DNA of 64,000 bases from Lentzea aerocolonigenes. GTDB taxonomy: Bacteria > Actinomycetota > Actinomycetes > Mycobacteriales > Pseudonocardiaceae. A program made the translations under genes and the position numbers. How positions within the stretch are numbered: position 1 is the stretch's first letter; the number at the start of each line of letters is the position of its first letter. This document shows positions 45,976 to 55,159 of this stretch, piece by piece. The notes under the pieces were generated by a model. The model had not been told where the DNA came from and ran no database searches. It was given only the letters and a program-made list of their open reading frames with translations. The stretch spans positions 310,001 through 374,000 of the forward strand of contig NZ_BBOJ01000004.1 of assembly GCF_000974445.1 (NCBI RefSeq), given 5' to 3'.

Positions 45976-46749
45976 CTACCGGTCGGACATCCGCGTGCCC
46001 GACGGCGGCGTCGGGGCGTCACCCATGCGACCGCCCACGTTCGCCGGCATCTCCTGGGACGCGCGCGGCATCGGCGACCGGGTGGCCGCGGCCTCGTCCT
46101 GCACGCGGTTCAGCCAGCCCTCCCAGCGCGACTGCATCGGGCGGACCAGGCCGCCGCCCACGCCGATGATGATCACGCCGGCGACCGTGGCGAGCACGGC
46201 GACCAGCACCGGCATGGTCACCGAGATGGCGATGCCCAGCTGGTTGAGGGCCGCGATGACACCGAGCGCCATCACGAAGCCGTAGGTGATGTTGCCCATG
46301 ATCTTCGTGTACGAGCGCTGGCCCAGCGCGCCGGTCACGAGGCCCTTGAGCGCCGTGCCGATCGCCGAGGCGACGATCACGAGCACCAGCGCCACGACGA
46401 TGCGCGGCAGGTACGCGATGACCTCGTTGAGCAACGTGCTGACCGGGTTCGACGCGCCGAACACGCCGAACGCCAGCTGCAGCGCGATCAGCAGCACGAA
46501 GTAGTAGACGATCTTGGCGATCAGGCCGGTGGCGTCCATCGACGACTGCCGCATCGCGCCGTTGAGGCCAGACCGCTCGACGAGCCGCTCGAAGCCGATG
46601 CGCTTGAGCAGGAACTGGACACCCTTGGCGAGGGCCTTGGCGATGAACCAGCCGATGACCAGAACGAGCAGGAAGCCGAGCAGCTTCGGCACGAACGTGG
46701 CCACCATCGCCCACGCCTGGCCCAGGCCCTCGGTGATTTGCGAGCCCAC
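45976..46749 (-). CDS. Mechanosensitive-channel-type membrane protein (conserved TM-helix repeats)
   Basis: 257 aa. Two copies of the conserved TM-helix unit are visible: LLGFLLVLVIGWFIAKALAKGVQFLLKRIGFERLVERSG near 24-62, and LPRIVVALVLVIVASAIGTALKG near 112-135. Further helices are near 75-95 and 175-200. This repeat family accompanies small mechanosensitive channels, but the beta-domain of MscS is absent, so gating function is unproven. Cytoplasmic Pro-rich C-terminus. A terminator follows. Confidence 0.8.
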   Translation of the reverse strand: MGSQITEGLGQAWAMVATFVPKLLGFLLVLVIGWFIAKALAKGVQFLLKRIGFERLVERSGLNGAMRQSSMDATGLIAKIVYYFVLLIALQLAFGVFGASNPVSTLLNEVIAYLPRIVVALVLVIVASAIGTALKGLVTGALGQRSYTKIMGNITYGFVMALGVIAALNQLGIAISVTMPVLVAVLATVAGVIIIGVGGGLVRPMQSRWEGWLNRVQDEAAATRSPMPRASQEMPANVGGRMGDAPTPPSGTRMSDR

Positions 46750-46914
46750 GGGCCCTCCTAGAACAAAGTTGCGGTGAGTGAAGATCCGACGAGTTGATCG
46801 TTTCGTGGATCACACCGCGCCACAACTTCGACACTGTGACACGAAAGGGTGGCTGACGTGGATTTTTGTCTCAATACAGTCCAGAGTGGAACCACCGGTG
46901 GGGACCGGGGAGAG

Positions 46915-46949
46915 GGAAGAGCCCGCCACGCTCCGTGGCGGGCTCTTCC
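46915..46949 (-). terminator. Terminator of the TAP-like peptidase gene
   Basis: Perfect 16-bp arms GGAAGAGCCCGCCACG/CGTGGCGGGCTCTTCC with a 3-nt loop, 7 nt past the stop of the gene at 46,956. No long T-run follows. Confidence 0.8.
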
Positions 46950-46955
46950 ACATTT

Positions 46956-48512
46956 CTACGGCCTCGCCGACAGCCCGCGCCCGTCGAGGTACGTCTGCAT
47001 CCGGTCCGCGGACAACGCCGGTGCCGCCCCGCCCTGACCGTCCTTCGGCACGTCCGGCCGCGGGTCGCCGGTGCACTCGGAACTGCTGCCCGGCAGCGCC
47101 CCGTCGATCAGGTACCGGTTGACCTTCCCGTCGACGCAGGAGTTGCCGCCGTTGTAGAGGCCGTGCTTGCCCTCGTCGACGACGGTGATCAGGTTGTGGC
47201 CGAGCCGTTCCGCCATCGCCGGGCCGCTCGCGTACTGGGTCTGCGTGTCGCCCTCGGACTGCACGACGACGCCGACCGGGTAGCCGTTGCGGGCGATCCG
47301 AACGGGCGGCTCCGGCGGGGTGAACGACCGGAACGTGCACGTCATCGGTGCCGCCCGCACGATGCCGAAGCCGAACGGGTAGCGCTCGCGGAACGTGCGC
47401 ATGTCCTCGTAGTAGACGTGCAGGTCCGTCGGCCAGTCCGACTCGCAGGTGACCGTGTCGAACACACCGGACCGCAGCTCGTCGAGACCGGTCTTCGCGA
47501 GCACCTGCCCCGCCTTGGCGCCCTCGGTGTTCTCCGGCTTCTCGCCCGACCTCAGCTTGACCACGATCGACGCCAGGTCGGACCACAGTGGACGGTAGCG
47601 GGAGCCGACCCCCACCGCGCCGTCGAAGGAAGAGCGGTTGTGCTCACCGATCGGCGTGGTGTGCAGCTTCGCGGCGACCTTCTCCAGCTCGGCCAGCACC
47701 TCGTCCCGCGACTTGCCCAGCGCGAACTTCTCGTTGCGCTCCCCCACCCACGACGCCCACGCCTCGACCCCGCGCCGGTACGCCACGGCCTGCTGGCGGA
47801 ACTGCTCGTGCCAGATCCACTCGGGGTGCACGGCGGAGTCGAGGACGCTGCGGTCGAGCCGGTTCGGGAACAGCGTTCCGTACACCGCGCCCAGGTACGT
47901 GCCGTAGGAGTAGCCCAGATAGTTGATCTTCGCTTCGCCCAGCACGGCCCGCACGACGTCCATGTCGCGGGCGGTGTTGGCGGTGCTGACGAACTGCCGG
48001 ATCCCGCCGGCCGACTTCTGGCACGCCTCCTCCGCCTCACGCGCCTCGGCCGCCCACTTGCCGAACTCGCCGTCCGCGGGCCGGGAGTCCGGCTCGGCGA
48101 TCGCGGGCGCGGCACGGCAGTTCAGCGCCGTCGAGCCGCCGACACCGCGCGGGTCGATGCCGATCACGTCGTAGACCTGCGCGAGCTCGGACTTGGCGAG
48201 GAACAGCGGCAGGCCCAGACCCGAGCCGCCAGGTCCACCCGGATTGGTGAACAGCACGCCGCGCCTGCGGTCCTGCGCCGCGGCCTTCTTGCGGCTGATC
48301 GTCAGGTTGATCCGGTCGCCGGCCGGCTTGGCGTAGTCGAGCGGCGCGACGAGCGTGGCGCACTCCAGCTCGGCGAGCTTCCCGCTGCACTGCGCCCACT
48401 TGACCGGCTGGGCGTGGTACTCGGCGAGGGGATCCGGAGGATCGGCCGACGCGCTCACGCCCGTGGCGGTGAGCGCGATCACGCCGAGGACGAACGACAG
48501 GAACCTGGGCAA
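46956..48512 (-). CDS. Secreted alpha/beta-hydrolase, tripeptidyl-aminopeptidase (TAP/Slp) type
   Basis: 518 aa. A signal peptide (LPRFLSFVLGVIALTATGVSASA) leads into an alpha/beta hydrolase with oxyanion segment NPGGPGGSG, nucleophile motif GYSYGT, and a C-terminal TAP-like domain containing the His region VVDEGKHGLYNGGNSC. Such enzymes cleave tripeptides from extracellular proteins. The TTG at 48,512 has GGAGG upstream and starts the signal peptide; the longer frame to 48,611 adds a non-secretory extension. Confidence 0.88.
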   Translation of the reverse strand: MPRFLSFVLGVIALTATGVSASADPPDPLAEYHAQPVKWAQCSGKLAELECATLVAPLDYAKPAGDRINLTISRKKAAAQDRRRGVLFTNPGGPGGSGLGLPLFLAKSELAQVYDVIGIDPRGVGGSTALNCRAAPAIAEPDSRPADGEFGKWAAEAREAEEACQKSAGGIRQFVSTANTARDMDVVRAVLGEAKINYLGYSYGTYLGAVYGTLFPNRLDRSVLDSAVHPEWIWHEQFRQQAVAYRRGVEAWASWVGERNEKFALGKSRDEVLAELEKVAAKLHTTPIGEHNRSSFDGAVGVGSRYRPLWSDLASIVVKLRSGEKPENTEGAKAGQVLAKTGLDELRSGVFDTVTCESDWPTDLHVYYEDMRTFRERYPFGFGIVRAAPMTCTFRSFTPPEPPVRIARNGYPVGVVVQSEGDTQTQYASGPAMAERLGHNLITVVDEGKHGLYNGGNSCVDGKVNRYLIDGALPGSSSECTGDPRPDVPKDGQGGAAPALSADRMQTYLDGRGLSARP

Positions 48513-48634
48513 GACGAAAACCTCCGCGCCGCACGAAAAGACCTCTGCTGCCCGAAGGTATGGCCGTTCAAACGGCTTCATCGGTTCTGTCACCCGTCCC
48601 GGTGATGTCACCTCCAGAGCCTTAAGCTGCGGGT

Positions 48635-49837
48635 ATGACGAAGGCAGCCCAGGCGAAGGAGGAGCACCCGCCCACCCTCTCCGCCCGCACGATGCGCAAG
48701 ATCGAGCGCGCGTCGGGCTCGCTCGCCACGGCGAGTGTGGCCGCGATGGAACAGCGGCTGCCGTGGTTCGCGCGGATGCCCGCCGACCAGCGCGCGAGCG
48801 TGCTGCTGCTGATCCAGAACGGCGTGGCGGGGTTCGTCGAGTGGCTGCACGACCGGCAGCAGGCGATCCGGCTCACCGCGGACGCGTTCCGCAGCGCCCC
48901 CAAGGACATCTCCCGCTGGGTGAGCCTGCGGCAGACCGTCGAGCTCGTCCGGATCGCGCTGGAGCACTTCGAGGACCAGATGCCGGCGATGGCGGCGGAC
49001 GAGGCCGAACGCGCGCTGCTGATGGAGGGCGTGCTGCGGTACGGCCGGGAGATCGCCTTCTCCGCGGCCACGTCGTACGCGGCGGCGGCCGAGGCGCGCG
49101 GCGCGTGGGACGCCCGGCTCGAAGCGCTGGTCGTGGACGGCATCGTGCGCGGCGACCCCGAGGAGTCGCTGCTCAGCAGGGCCGCGGCACTGGGCTGGGA
49201 CCCCGCGCTGGAGGCGACCGTGCTGGTCGGCAACCCCGGCAGCGAGGACCCGCAGGGCATCAACTACCTGGTGCGCAGCAAGGCCACCCGCGCGGGACGG
49301 CCGGTGCTGCTGTCGATCCAGGGCTCCCGGCTCGTGGTCGTGCTGGGCGGGCCGACCGAGACCGGCGAGGACGTGCTCGGCCGCATCGCCGAGGGCTTCG
49401 GCGAGGGGCCCGTGGTGGCGGGACCGACGGTGTCGAGCCTTTCGGAGGCGCACCGCAGCGCCAGCGACGCGTTGAGCGGGCTGCGCGCGGTCGTCGGCTG
49501 GCCGGCGGCGCCCAGGCCCGTCCGGTCCCTCGACCTGCTGCCGGAACGGGCGCTCGCCGGTGACCCAGAGGCCGAGTGGCAGCTGGTCGACCGGGTCGCG
49601 CGGCCGCTGGAGGACGCCGGGGGCGCGCTGCTGGAGACCGTGGACGCGTTCCTGGAGGTCGGCGGCGTGCTGGAGACGTGCGCGAAAAGGCTGTTCGTGC
49701 ACCCGAACACGGTCAGATATCGCCTTCGGCGCGTTCAGGAAATGACGGGAAGAAATGCACATGACGCTCGAGACGCGCTTGTGCTTCGCGTCGCTTTGTC
49801 TGTAGGACGCCTTGCTCGCGCACGGGGCCTGTGGTAG
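48635..49837 (+). CDS. fasR: FasR-type regulator of fatty-acid synthesis (PucR/CdaR-like)
   Basis: 400 aa. The C-terminal PucR-type HTH (LETVDAFLEVGGVLETCAKRLFVHPNTVRYRLRRVQEMTG) is at about residues 335-375. The N-terminal helical region (LPWFARMPADQRASVLLLIQNGVAGFVEWLHD) matches FasR. In Streptomyces FasR activates the fabD-fabH-acpP-fabF operon; the same operon follows 195 nt downstream here. A candidate operator lies in between. Confidence 0.88.
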   Translation: MTKAAQAKEEHPPTLSARTMRKIERASGSLATASVAAMEQRLPWFARMPADQRASVLLLIQNGVAGFVEWLHDRQQAIRLTADAFRSAPKDISRWVSLRQTVELVRIALEHFEDQMPAMAADEAERALLMEGVLRYGREIAFSAATSYAAAAEARGAWDARLEALVVDGIVRGDPEESLLSRAAALGWDPALEATVLVGNPGSEDPQGINYLVRSKATRAGRPVLLSIQGSRLVVVLGGPTETGEDVLGRIAEGFGEGPVVAGPTVSSLSEAHRSASDALSGLRAVVGWPAAPRPVRSLDLLPERALAGDPEAEWQLVDRVARPLEDAGGALLETVDAFLEVGGVLETCAKRLFVHPNTVRYRLRRVQEMTGRNAHDARDALVLRVALSVGRLARARGLW

Positions 49838-49945
49838 CGAACGATCTGTGACGGACTTCGCACACATCCGTTAGGGTGAGAGCCAAACGACCTGACCGGC
49901 CGCTGAGCTGCGGTTACGTCGCGGCTGGTTCACCTGCGCGACACT

Positions 49946-49964
49946 TTTGTAGGGTCTCTACAAA
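49946..49964. promoter_or_regulatory. Inverted repeat in the fabD promoter, candidate FasR operator
   Basis: TTTGTAG-GGTCT-CTACAAA, perfect 7-bp arms with a 5-nt spacer, about 68 nt before the fabD start and after the fasR stop. The position fits a regulator site for the fab operon; binding by FasR is inferred. Confidence 0.45.
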
Positions 49965-50031
49965 TACGATCGCCGTACTTCGTTCTTCACGACATGGGGT
50001 ACCGGCGGGTTCACCAGCTTTAGTAATCGGC

Positions 50032-50961
50032 GTGATCGCACTCCTCGCGCCCGGACAAGGGTCCCAGACGCCCGGCATGCTCACCCCCTGGCTCGAACTG
50101 GAGGGGGCGGAGAAGCAGGTGCGCACGTGGTCCGAGATCACGGGCCTCGACCTGGTGCGTCTCGGCACCACCGCGGAGGCCGACGAGATCGTCGACACCG
50201 CGATCACCCAGCCCCTCGTCGTGGCTCTCGCCGTGCTCGCGTTCGGTGAGCTGCGCAAGCGCGTCGAACTGCCCTCCGCCGTGTTCGTCGGCGGTCACTC
50301 GGTCGGCGAGCTCGCCGCCGCCGCGGTCGCGGGTGTCATCAGCGCCGACGACGCCGTCGCGCTGGCCGCCGTGCGCGGTGCCGCGATGGCCGAGGCGTGT
50401 GCCCTGGAGCCGACCGGCATGGCCGCGGTGCTCGGTGGCGACGAGCAGGAGGTGCTCGCGCGCCTGGAGGAGCTCGGGCTCGTGCCCGCCAACCGCAACG
50501 GCGCCGGCCAGATCGTCGCCGCCGGTCCGCACTCCGCGCTCGACGCGCTCGTGGAGAACCCTCCCGGCCCGGCGAAGATCCGCAAGCTGGCCGTCGCGGG
50601 CGCGTTCCACACCAAGTACATGGCGCCCGCCGAAGAGGCGGTGCGCGCGCGTGCCGCCGAAGTCATCACGCACGACCCGTCGCTGCCGCTGGTGTCCAAC
50701 AAGGACGGTCAGGTCGTCACCGAGGGCGCCGAGGTGCTGCGGCGCCTGGTCTCCCAGGTCACGAGCCCCGTCCGCTGGGACCTGTGCCAGGCCACCCTCG
50801 TCGAGAAGGGCATCGCCGGCTCGGTCGAGCTGCCGCCCGCCGGCGTGCTGACGGGTCTCGCCAAGCGTGCCATGAAGGGCACCGCCACCCTCGCCCTGAA
50901 GACCCCCGACCAGCTGGAGAAGGTCGCGGAGCTCTTCGACACCGTTGGAGCCACTCAGTGA
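50032..50961 (+). CDS. fabD: Malonyl-CoA:ACP transacylase
   Basis: 309 aa. LLAPGQGSQTPGML at the N-terminus, nucleophile motif GGHSVGE (Ser 90), and AGAFHTKYM with the catalytic His. It loads malonyl groups onto AcpP. The GTG at 50,032 gives the family start (V/MIALLAPGQGSQ); the upstream frame to 49,876 is promoter. The stop overlaps the fabH start (GTGA). First gene of the type II fatty-acid operon. Confidence 0.96.
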   Translation: MIALLAPGQGSQTPGMLTPWLELEGAEKQVRTWSEITGLDLVRLGTTAEADEIVDTAITQPLVVALAVLAFGELRKRVELPSAVFVGGHSVGELAAAAVAGVISADDAVALAAVRGAAMAEACALEPTGMAAVLGGDEQEVLARLEELGLVPANRNGAGQIVAAGPHSALDALVENPPGPAKIRKLAVAGAFHTKYMAPAEEAVRARAAEVITHDPSLPLVSNKDGQVVTEGAEVLRRLVSQVTSPVRWDLCQATLVEKGIAGSVELPPAGVLTGLAKRAMKGTATLALKTPDQLEKVAELFDTVGATQ

Positions 50962-51935
50962 CGACCTTTCAGGCCCCGCAGGCATCCGCGGGTAGCCGCA
51001 TCATCGGCCTCGGCAGCTACCAGCCCGAGACCGTGGTGAGCAACCACGACCTCGCCGCTCGCATGGACACGTCCGACGAGTGGATCCGCGACCGGGTCGG
51101 CATCGCGAACCGGCGCATCGCGGCCAAGGACGAGGGCGTCGTCGAGATGGCTGTCATCGCGGGCGTCAAGGCGATCGCGGACGCGGGCCTCGCTCCCGGC
51201 GACATCGGTGCCGTGATCGTCGCGACGTGCACCATGCCGTCGACGATCCCGAACGCCGCCGCCCAGGTCGCCGACAAGATCGGCGTGAAAGCGGCACCGG
51301 CGTTCGACCTCAACGCCGCGTGCGCGGGCTTCTGCTACGCCGTCGCGACCGGCGCAGACCTGGTCCGCGCCGGTACCGCCAAGAACGTCCTGGTGATCGG
51401 CTCGGAGAAACTCACCGACTGGACCGACCAGGACGACCGCTCGACCGCGATCATCTTCGCGGACGGCGCGGGTGCCGTCGTGATCGGCGCCAGCGACGAC
51501 AACCAGATCGGTCCCGTCGCGTGGGGCTCGGCCGGTGACATGGCGGAGGTCATCTCCATCACCGACCGCGACTCCTTCATCCACCAGGAAGGCCAGACGG
51601 TCTTCCGCTGGGCGACGACCCAGATCGCGCCCGTCGCGATCCGCGCCGCCGAACTCGCGGGTGTCGAACTGTCCGAAGTGGACGTGTTCGCCCCGCACCA
51701 GGCAAACTTGCGGATCATCGAAGCGATCGCCAAGCGCCTGCGGAACAATGGTGCGCGCGAGGACCTGAAGGTCGCTCGAGACATCGTCGAATCCGGCAAC
51801 ACCTCCTCGGCCTCGATCCCCATGGCACTGGACCACATGAGGGCGACGGGCGAGATCTCCAGTGGAGACGTGGTGCTGATGGTCGGTTTCGGCGCAGGCC
51901 TGTCCTACGCGGGACAGGTGGTCCGGTGCCCGTGA
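50958..51935 (+). CDS. fabH: Beta-ketoacyl-ACP synthase III
   Basis: 325 aa. The catalytic triad is Cys 122 (NAACAGFCYA), His in FAPHQANLRI and Asn in ESGNTSSAS. It condenses an acyl-CoA primer with malonyl-ACP to start fatty-acid synthesis; actinobacterial versions often take branched primers. Start overlaps the fabD stop by 4 nt. Confidence 0.96.
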   Translation: MTTFQAPQASAGSRIIGLGSYQPETVVSNHDLAARMDTSDEWIRDRVGIANRRIAAKDEGVVEMAVIAGVKAIADAGLAPGDIGAVIVATCTMPSTIPNAAAQVADKIGVKAAPAFDLNAACAGFCYAVATGADLVRAGTAKNVLVIGSEKLTDWTDQDDRSTAIIFADGAGAVVIGASDDNQIGPVAWGSAGDMAEVISITDRDSFIHQEGQTVFRWATTQIAPVAIRAAELAGVELSEVDVFAPHQANLRIIEAIAKRLRNNGAREDLKVARDIVESGNTSSASIPMALDHMRATGEISSGDVVLMVGFGAGLSYAGQVVRCP

Positions 51936-51978
51936 GTGCCCCCGGTTTTTCCATCGTTTCAATCGAAAGGGAACTTCA

Positions 51979-52215
51979 GTGAGCGACAACGTCCTGTCCG
52001 GTCTTGCCGAGATCGTCGAAGAGGTCGCCGGTGTGGCCGCCGACGACGTCACCGCTGAGAAGTCCTTCGTGGACGACCTCGACATCGACTCGCTGTCGAT
52101 GGTCGAGATCGCCGTCCAGGCTGAGGACAAGTTCGGCGTGAAGATCCCGGACGACGAGCTGGCGAACCTCAAGACCGTTGGTGACGCGGTGAACTACATC
52201 ACCAGCAACAAGTGA
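51979..52215 (+). CDS. acpP: Acyl carrier protein
   Basis: 78 aa, acidic. The phosphopantetheine attachment motif DIDSLSMVEI has Ser 38. GTG start with AAAGGGAA upstream. It carries the growing chain for FabD, FabH and FabF. Stop overlaps the fabF start (GTGA). Confidence 0.97.
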   Translation: MSDNVLSGLAEIVEEVAGVAADDVTAEKSFVDDLDIDSLSMVEIAVQAEDKFGVKIPDDELANLKTVGDAVNYITSNK

Positions 52216-53447
52216 CTTCCGGCATCGAGGTCGTCATCACCGGGCTGGGTGCCACCACCCCGCTCGGCGGTGACGTCACGTCGACCTGGGACGCGCTCCT
52301 GGCCGGCAAATCCGGGGTCCGCCCCCTGACCCACGACTGGGTCGAGAAGTACGACCTGCCGGTCAAGATCGCGTCACAGCTCGTCGTCGACCCGACCGAG
52401 GTGCTCCCCCGAGTCGAAGCACGGCGCCTGGACCGCTCCGAGCAGGTCGCCATCGTGGCGTCCCGCCAGGCGTGGGCGGACGCCGGCCACAACGACGACA
52501 CCGTCGACCGCCAGCGCCTGGCCGTGATCATCGGCACGGGCATCGGCGGCGCGATCACCCTCCTGACCCAGGACGACCTCCTGGAACAGCAGGGCCTGCG
52601 CAAGGTGTCGCCCCTGACCGTCCCGATGCTCATGCCGAACGGCCCGGCAGCCCACGTGGGCCTGGAACTCAAGGCCCAGGCAGGCGTCCACGCCCCGGTC
52701 TCCGCCTGCGCGTCAGGCGCGGAGGCCATCGCGTGGGCCTACCGCATGATCATGTCCGGCGAAGCCGACGTGGTCGTGGCAGGCGGCGCCGAAGCGTGCA
52801 TCACGGCAATCCCGGTGGCGGGCTTCTCGCAGGCCCGCACCATGAGCACCCGCAACGACGAGCCGGAAAAGGCCTCGCGACCGTTCGACACGGCCCGCGA
52901 CGGCTTCGTCCTGGGCGAAGGCGCGGGAGTCATGGTCCTGGAACGCCGTGAGTTCGCAGAAGCCAGGGGCGCCAAGATCTACGGCCGCCTGGCAGGCATC
53001 GGCACGAGCGCCGACGGCTACCACATCACCGCCCCCGACCCCGAGGGCGTGGGCCAGTCCCGCGCGATCGCAGCTTCCCTGCGCTCAGGCGGAATCGACC
53101 CGGCCGACGTGGGCCACGTGAACTGCCACGCCACCTCCACCCCGGTGGGCGACGTCGCGGAAACCGTGGCAATCCGCAAGGCGATCGGCGACCACCCGGT
53201 CCTGACCGCCCCGAAGGGCGCCCTGGGCCACCTCCTGGGCGCAGCAGGCGCGGTCGAAGCCATCGTCACCGTCCTGTCCATCCGCGACGGCATCGTCCCC
53301 CAGACTCTGAACCTGGAGAACCTGGACCCGGCCGTGACGCTGGACGTGGTGGCAGGCGAACCACGCAAGATCAAGCTGGAAGCCGCGGTGAACGACTCGT
53401 TCGGCTTCGGCGGCCACAACGTGGCCCTGGCCTTCACCCCGGCCTAG
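52212..53447 (+). CDS. fabF: Beta-ketoacyl-ACP synthase II
   Basis: 411 aa. Catalytic Cys 166 (SACASGAEAIAWAYRMI), His in NCHATSTPVGD, second His region GALGHLLGAAGAVEA, and C-terminal SFGFGGHNVALAF. Elongating condensing enzyme of the fab operon and its last gene; a hairpin terminator follows. Confidence 0.97.
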   Translation: MTSGIEVVITGLGATTPLGGDVTSTWDALLAGKSGVRPLTHDWVEKYDLPVKIASQLVVDPTEVLPRVEARRLDRSEQVAIVASRQAWADAGHNDDTVDRQRLAVIIGTGIGGAITLLTQDDLLEQQGLRKVSPLTVPMLMPNGPAAHVGLELKAQAGVHAPVSACASGAEAIAWAYRMIMSGEADVVVAGGAEACITAIPVAGFSQARTMSTRNDEPEKASRPFDTARDGFVLGEGAGVMVLERREFAEARGAKIYGRLAGIGTSADGYHITAPDPEGVGQSRAIAASLRSGGIDPADVGHVNCHATSTPVGDVAETVAIRKAIGDHPVLTAPKGALGHLLGAAGAVEAIVTVLSIRDGIVPQTLNLENLDPAVTLDVVAGEPRKIKLEAAVNDSFGFGGHNVALAFTPA

Positions 53448-53470
53448 CCACACCCAGCACCACCCACACG

Positions 53471-53502
53471 CCCCGGCCCGCGACAGCGGACCGGGGCGTT
53501 GT
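53471..53502 (+). terminator. Terminator of the fab operon
   Basis: Stem ACGCCCCGG-x-CCGC/GCGG-x-CCGGGGCGT with a GACA loop and one mismatch, about 25 nt past the fabF stop, followed by TTGTGCTT. Confidence 0.7.
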
Positions 53503-53526
53503 GCTTCGCGGGGGAGCAGGAAGGGC

Positions 53527-53574
53527 GGGGAGGCGGGGAGGCGGGGAGGCGGGGAGGCGGGGAGGCGGGGAGGG
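53527..53574. repeat. Six tandem copies of GGGGAGGC
   Basis: The 8-bp unit GGGGAGGC repeats six times without interruption (the last copy ends in G instead of C). It lies between the fab terminator and the 142-bp inverted repeat. Such G-rich arrays can form quadruplexes and vary in copy number. Confidence 0.85.
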
Positions 53575-53648
53575 AAAATGATCACACGCGATGCCGCAGG
53601 CGAGCCGACGCGAAGGCGCAGCCGAGCCAGCACTTTGCGTGGGGTTCC

Positions 53649-53790
53649 GGTGGGTTGGTCCCGTCACGAGTCGTGCCACAGCTCTTGTCGCGCCCGAGGG
53701 GAGAGGTCAAGTCGCACGCTTTTCGCGACTTGACCTCTCCCCTCGGGTGTGACCAGCTCCTGGCTCGACTTGGGACGGGACCAACCCACC
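53649..53790. repeat. 142-bp inverted-repeat element (MITE-like or long hairpin)
   Basis: The outer ends are perfect 17-bp inverted repeats, GGTGGGTTGGTCCCGTC and its complement. The inner stem is perfect over 23 bp (53,693-53,715 with 53,725-53,747) around a 9-nt loop, and the middle part pairs imperfectly. The whole unit folds as one hairpin. It carries no coding region and no other copy in the window. Confidence 0.75.
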
Positions 53791-53982
53791 CGAACCGCAC
53801 GCCCTACGCAACGCGCAGCCGCCCAACGCACCAGGCGTGCCATCAACCCGCCCACGGCGCTGGCCGGTCTTTGATCAGATTGGCTGGGTAAGGGCAGAGC
53901 CCCAAGCTTGAAACAGGAACCGGACACGGCAAGGTGACCACTGCACAACCCGTCGAAGGCAGGGGAACCCGAACGGGCAACC

Positions 53983-54555
53983 TCAACACCGAGACATCTG
54001 CGGATTCCGGTTCTCCGGCGCCTCGTCCACCTTCAACTCCCCGTCCTCCCACACCATCACATACACCACCCGCCACCGAATACACGTCTCCGGCAACGCA
54101 ACAGGAGCCTTCGAAACCTCCTGAGTGGACACGAACGAGATCAACACCCGCAACCGCCGAGCAACCACATCGGACTCGATCCGCTGCACCACCACCCCAC
54201 CATCCCGAGTGGTCTCGTACGAGGAAACCCAAGCAGCTTCCCCGGTAGCCGACCCCCGCCGAGCCGACACAACAGCCCGCCAAGCCGAAAAATCCCGGTC
54301 GTTGATCGAGTCGAAGTACTTCTGCAGCACCGTCTGCACCGAAGTCCGGTCCGGATGCGTGAACGAGTCCGGACTCAACCGCACCTCGGCAGACCCCGGC
54401 AACGGCCCGGCGACGGACGAGGACGGAACAGCCGGCGCCCCCTTCGCCTCGGCCGGCCGCGAGTACACGGTCCGCCCCACCATCCCGGCCGCCACCGCGG
54501 CACCGGTGATCACAACCACGGCCGGCACCAGCCAGCGGCTCGCCACGCTCCCCAC
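53983..54555 (-). CDS. Hypothetical membrane-anchored protein
   Basis: 190 aa. One N-terminal helix (WLVPAVVVITGAAVAAGMVG) is followed by a Ser/Pro/Ala linker and an extracytoplasmic domain containing YFDSINDRDFSAWRAVVS, which resembles the SnoaL/NTF2-like accessory domains of actinobacterial secreted proteins. Two Cys near the end (ETCIRW, QMSRC) may pair. No enzyme motif. Confidence 0.65.
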   Translation of the reverse strand: MGSVASRWLVPAVVVITGAAVAAGMVGRTVYSRPAEAKGAPAVPSSSVAGPLPGSAEVRLSPDSFTHPDRTSVQTVLQKYFDSINDRDFSAWRAVVSARRGSATGEAAWVSSYETTRDGGVVVQRIESDVVARRLRVLISFVSTQEVSKAPVALPETCIRWRVVYVMVWEDGELKVDEAPENRNPQMSRC

Positions 54556-55159
54556 GCACGCAGCCTAGCCGCACGACGCGTCGGGCAGCAGAGGACCGCT
54601 CACAAAACGTGTCCTGTTACATCGAAAGTCGAATTTCACCCGAAAGACTACATTAAACACCAATACTGCAAGTTGCATGTAGCAAGACAATGACTGCTAC
54701 ATAATAGGTTGAGCGGCAATCTCATCCTACGAATAGGTTCGTTCAGGTGAGCCCGTACCGCCGATCGGCCGCACTAAACACGCATTGGAACCCAATGACG
54801 GCTTCACTCGGAAAGACTACTCAACACAGCGCGTATACGACGGTTGTTACCCCCTAACTATACGTCAAGATCCGCTTGGAATAGCGCAGCTCACAGGCCG
54901 GGGCACATCCAGAACGATACAGTGTCGTTTAGCAAAAGCCCAAGACGGGTGGACTGACTCACCACTCAGCAAACCTCGCAGCCGGGTGAGATGGCCCCAA
55001 ACCTCATCACAAGCAGTGACATACGCGCCGGTAACCAGCCCTCATTTGACCACGAACGGGCTACCCATATGACTCGAACGGCGGATTGGCCATAGGCGCC
55101 GAATTGTGCGGGAATATGCGGCGTCCAAGAAAACGCAAAACGGTTGAGGAGGGAATTCG
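54556..55159. promoter_or_regulatory. AT-richer 600-bp gap upstream of the lanthipeptide operon
   Basis: No gene is supported. An open frame of about 95 codons (54,785-55,072) has no ribosome-binding site or recognisable domain. The related strings TTTCACCCGAAAGACTAC (54,634) and CTTCACTCGGAAAGACTAC (54,803) recur 170 bases apart. A possible promoter is TTGACC at 55,046, a 16-nt spacer, then TATGAC at 55,068; it would give an 80-nt leader to the synthetase gene. Confidence 0.35.

Noticed and set aside
54785..55072. 95-codon open frame upstream of the lanthipeptide operon
   Set aside because: No ribosome-binding site, no domain, and composition unlike the neighbouring genes.
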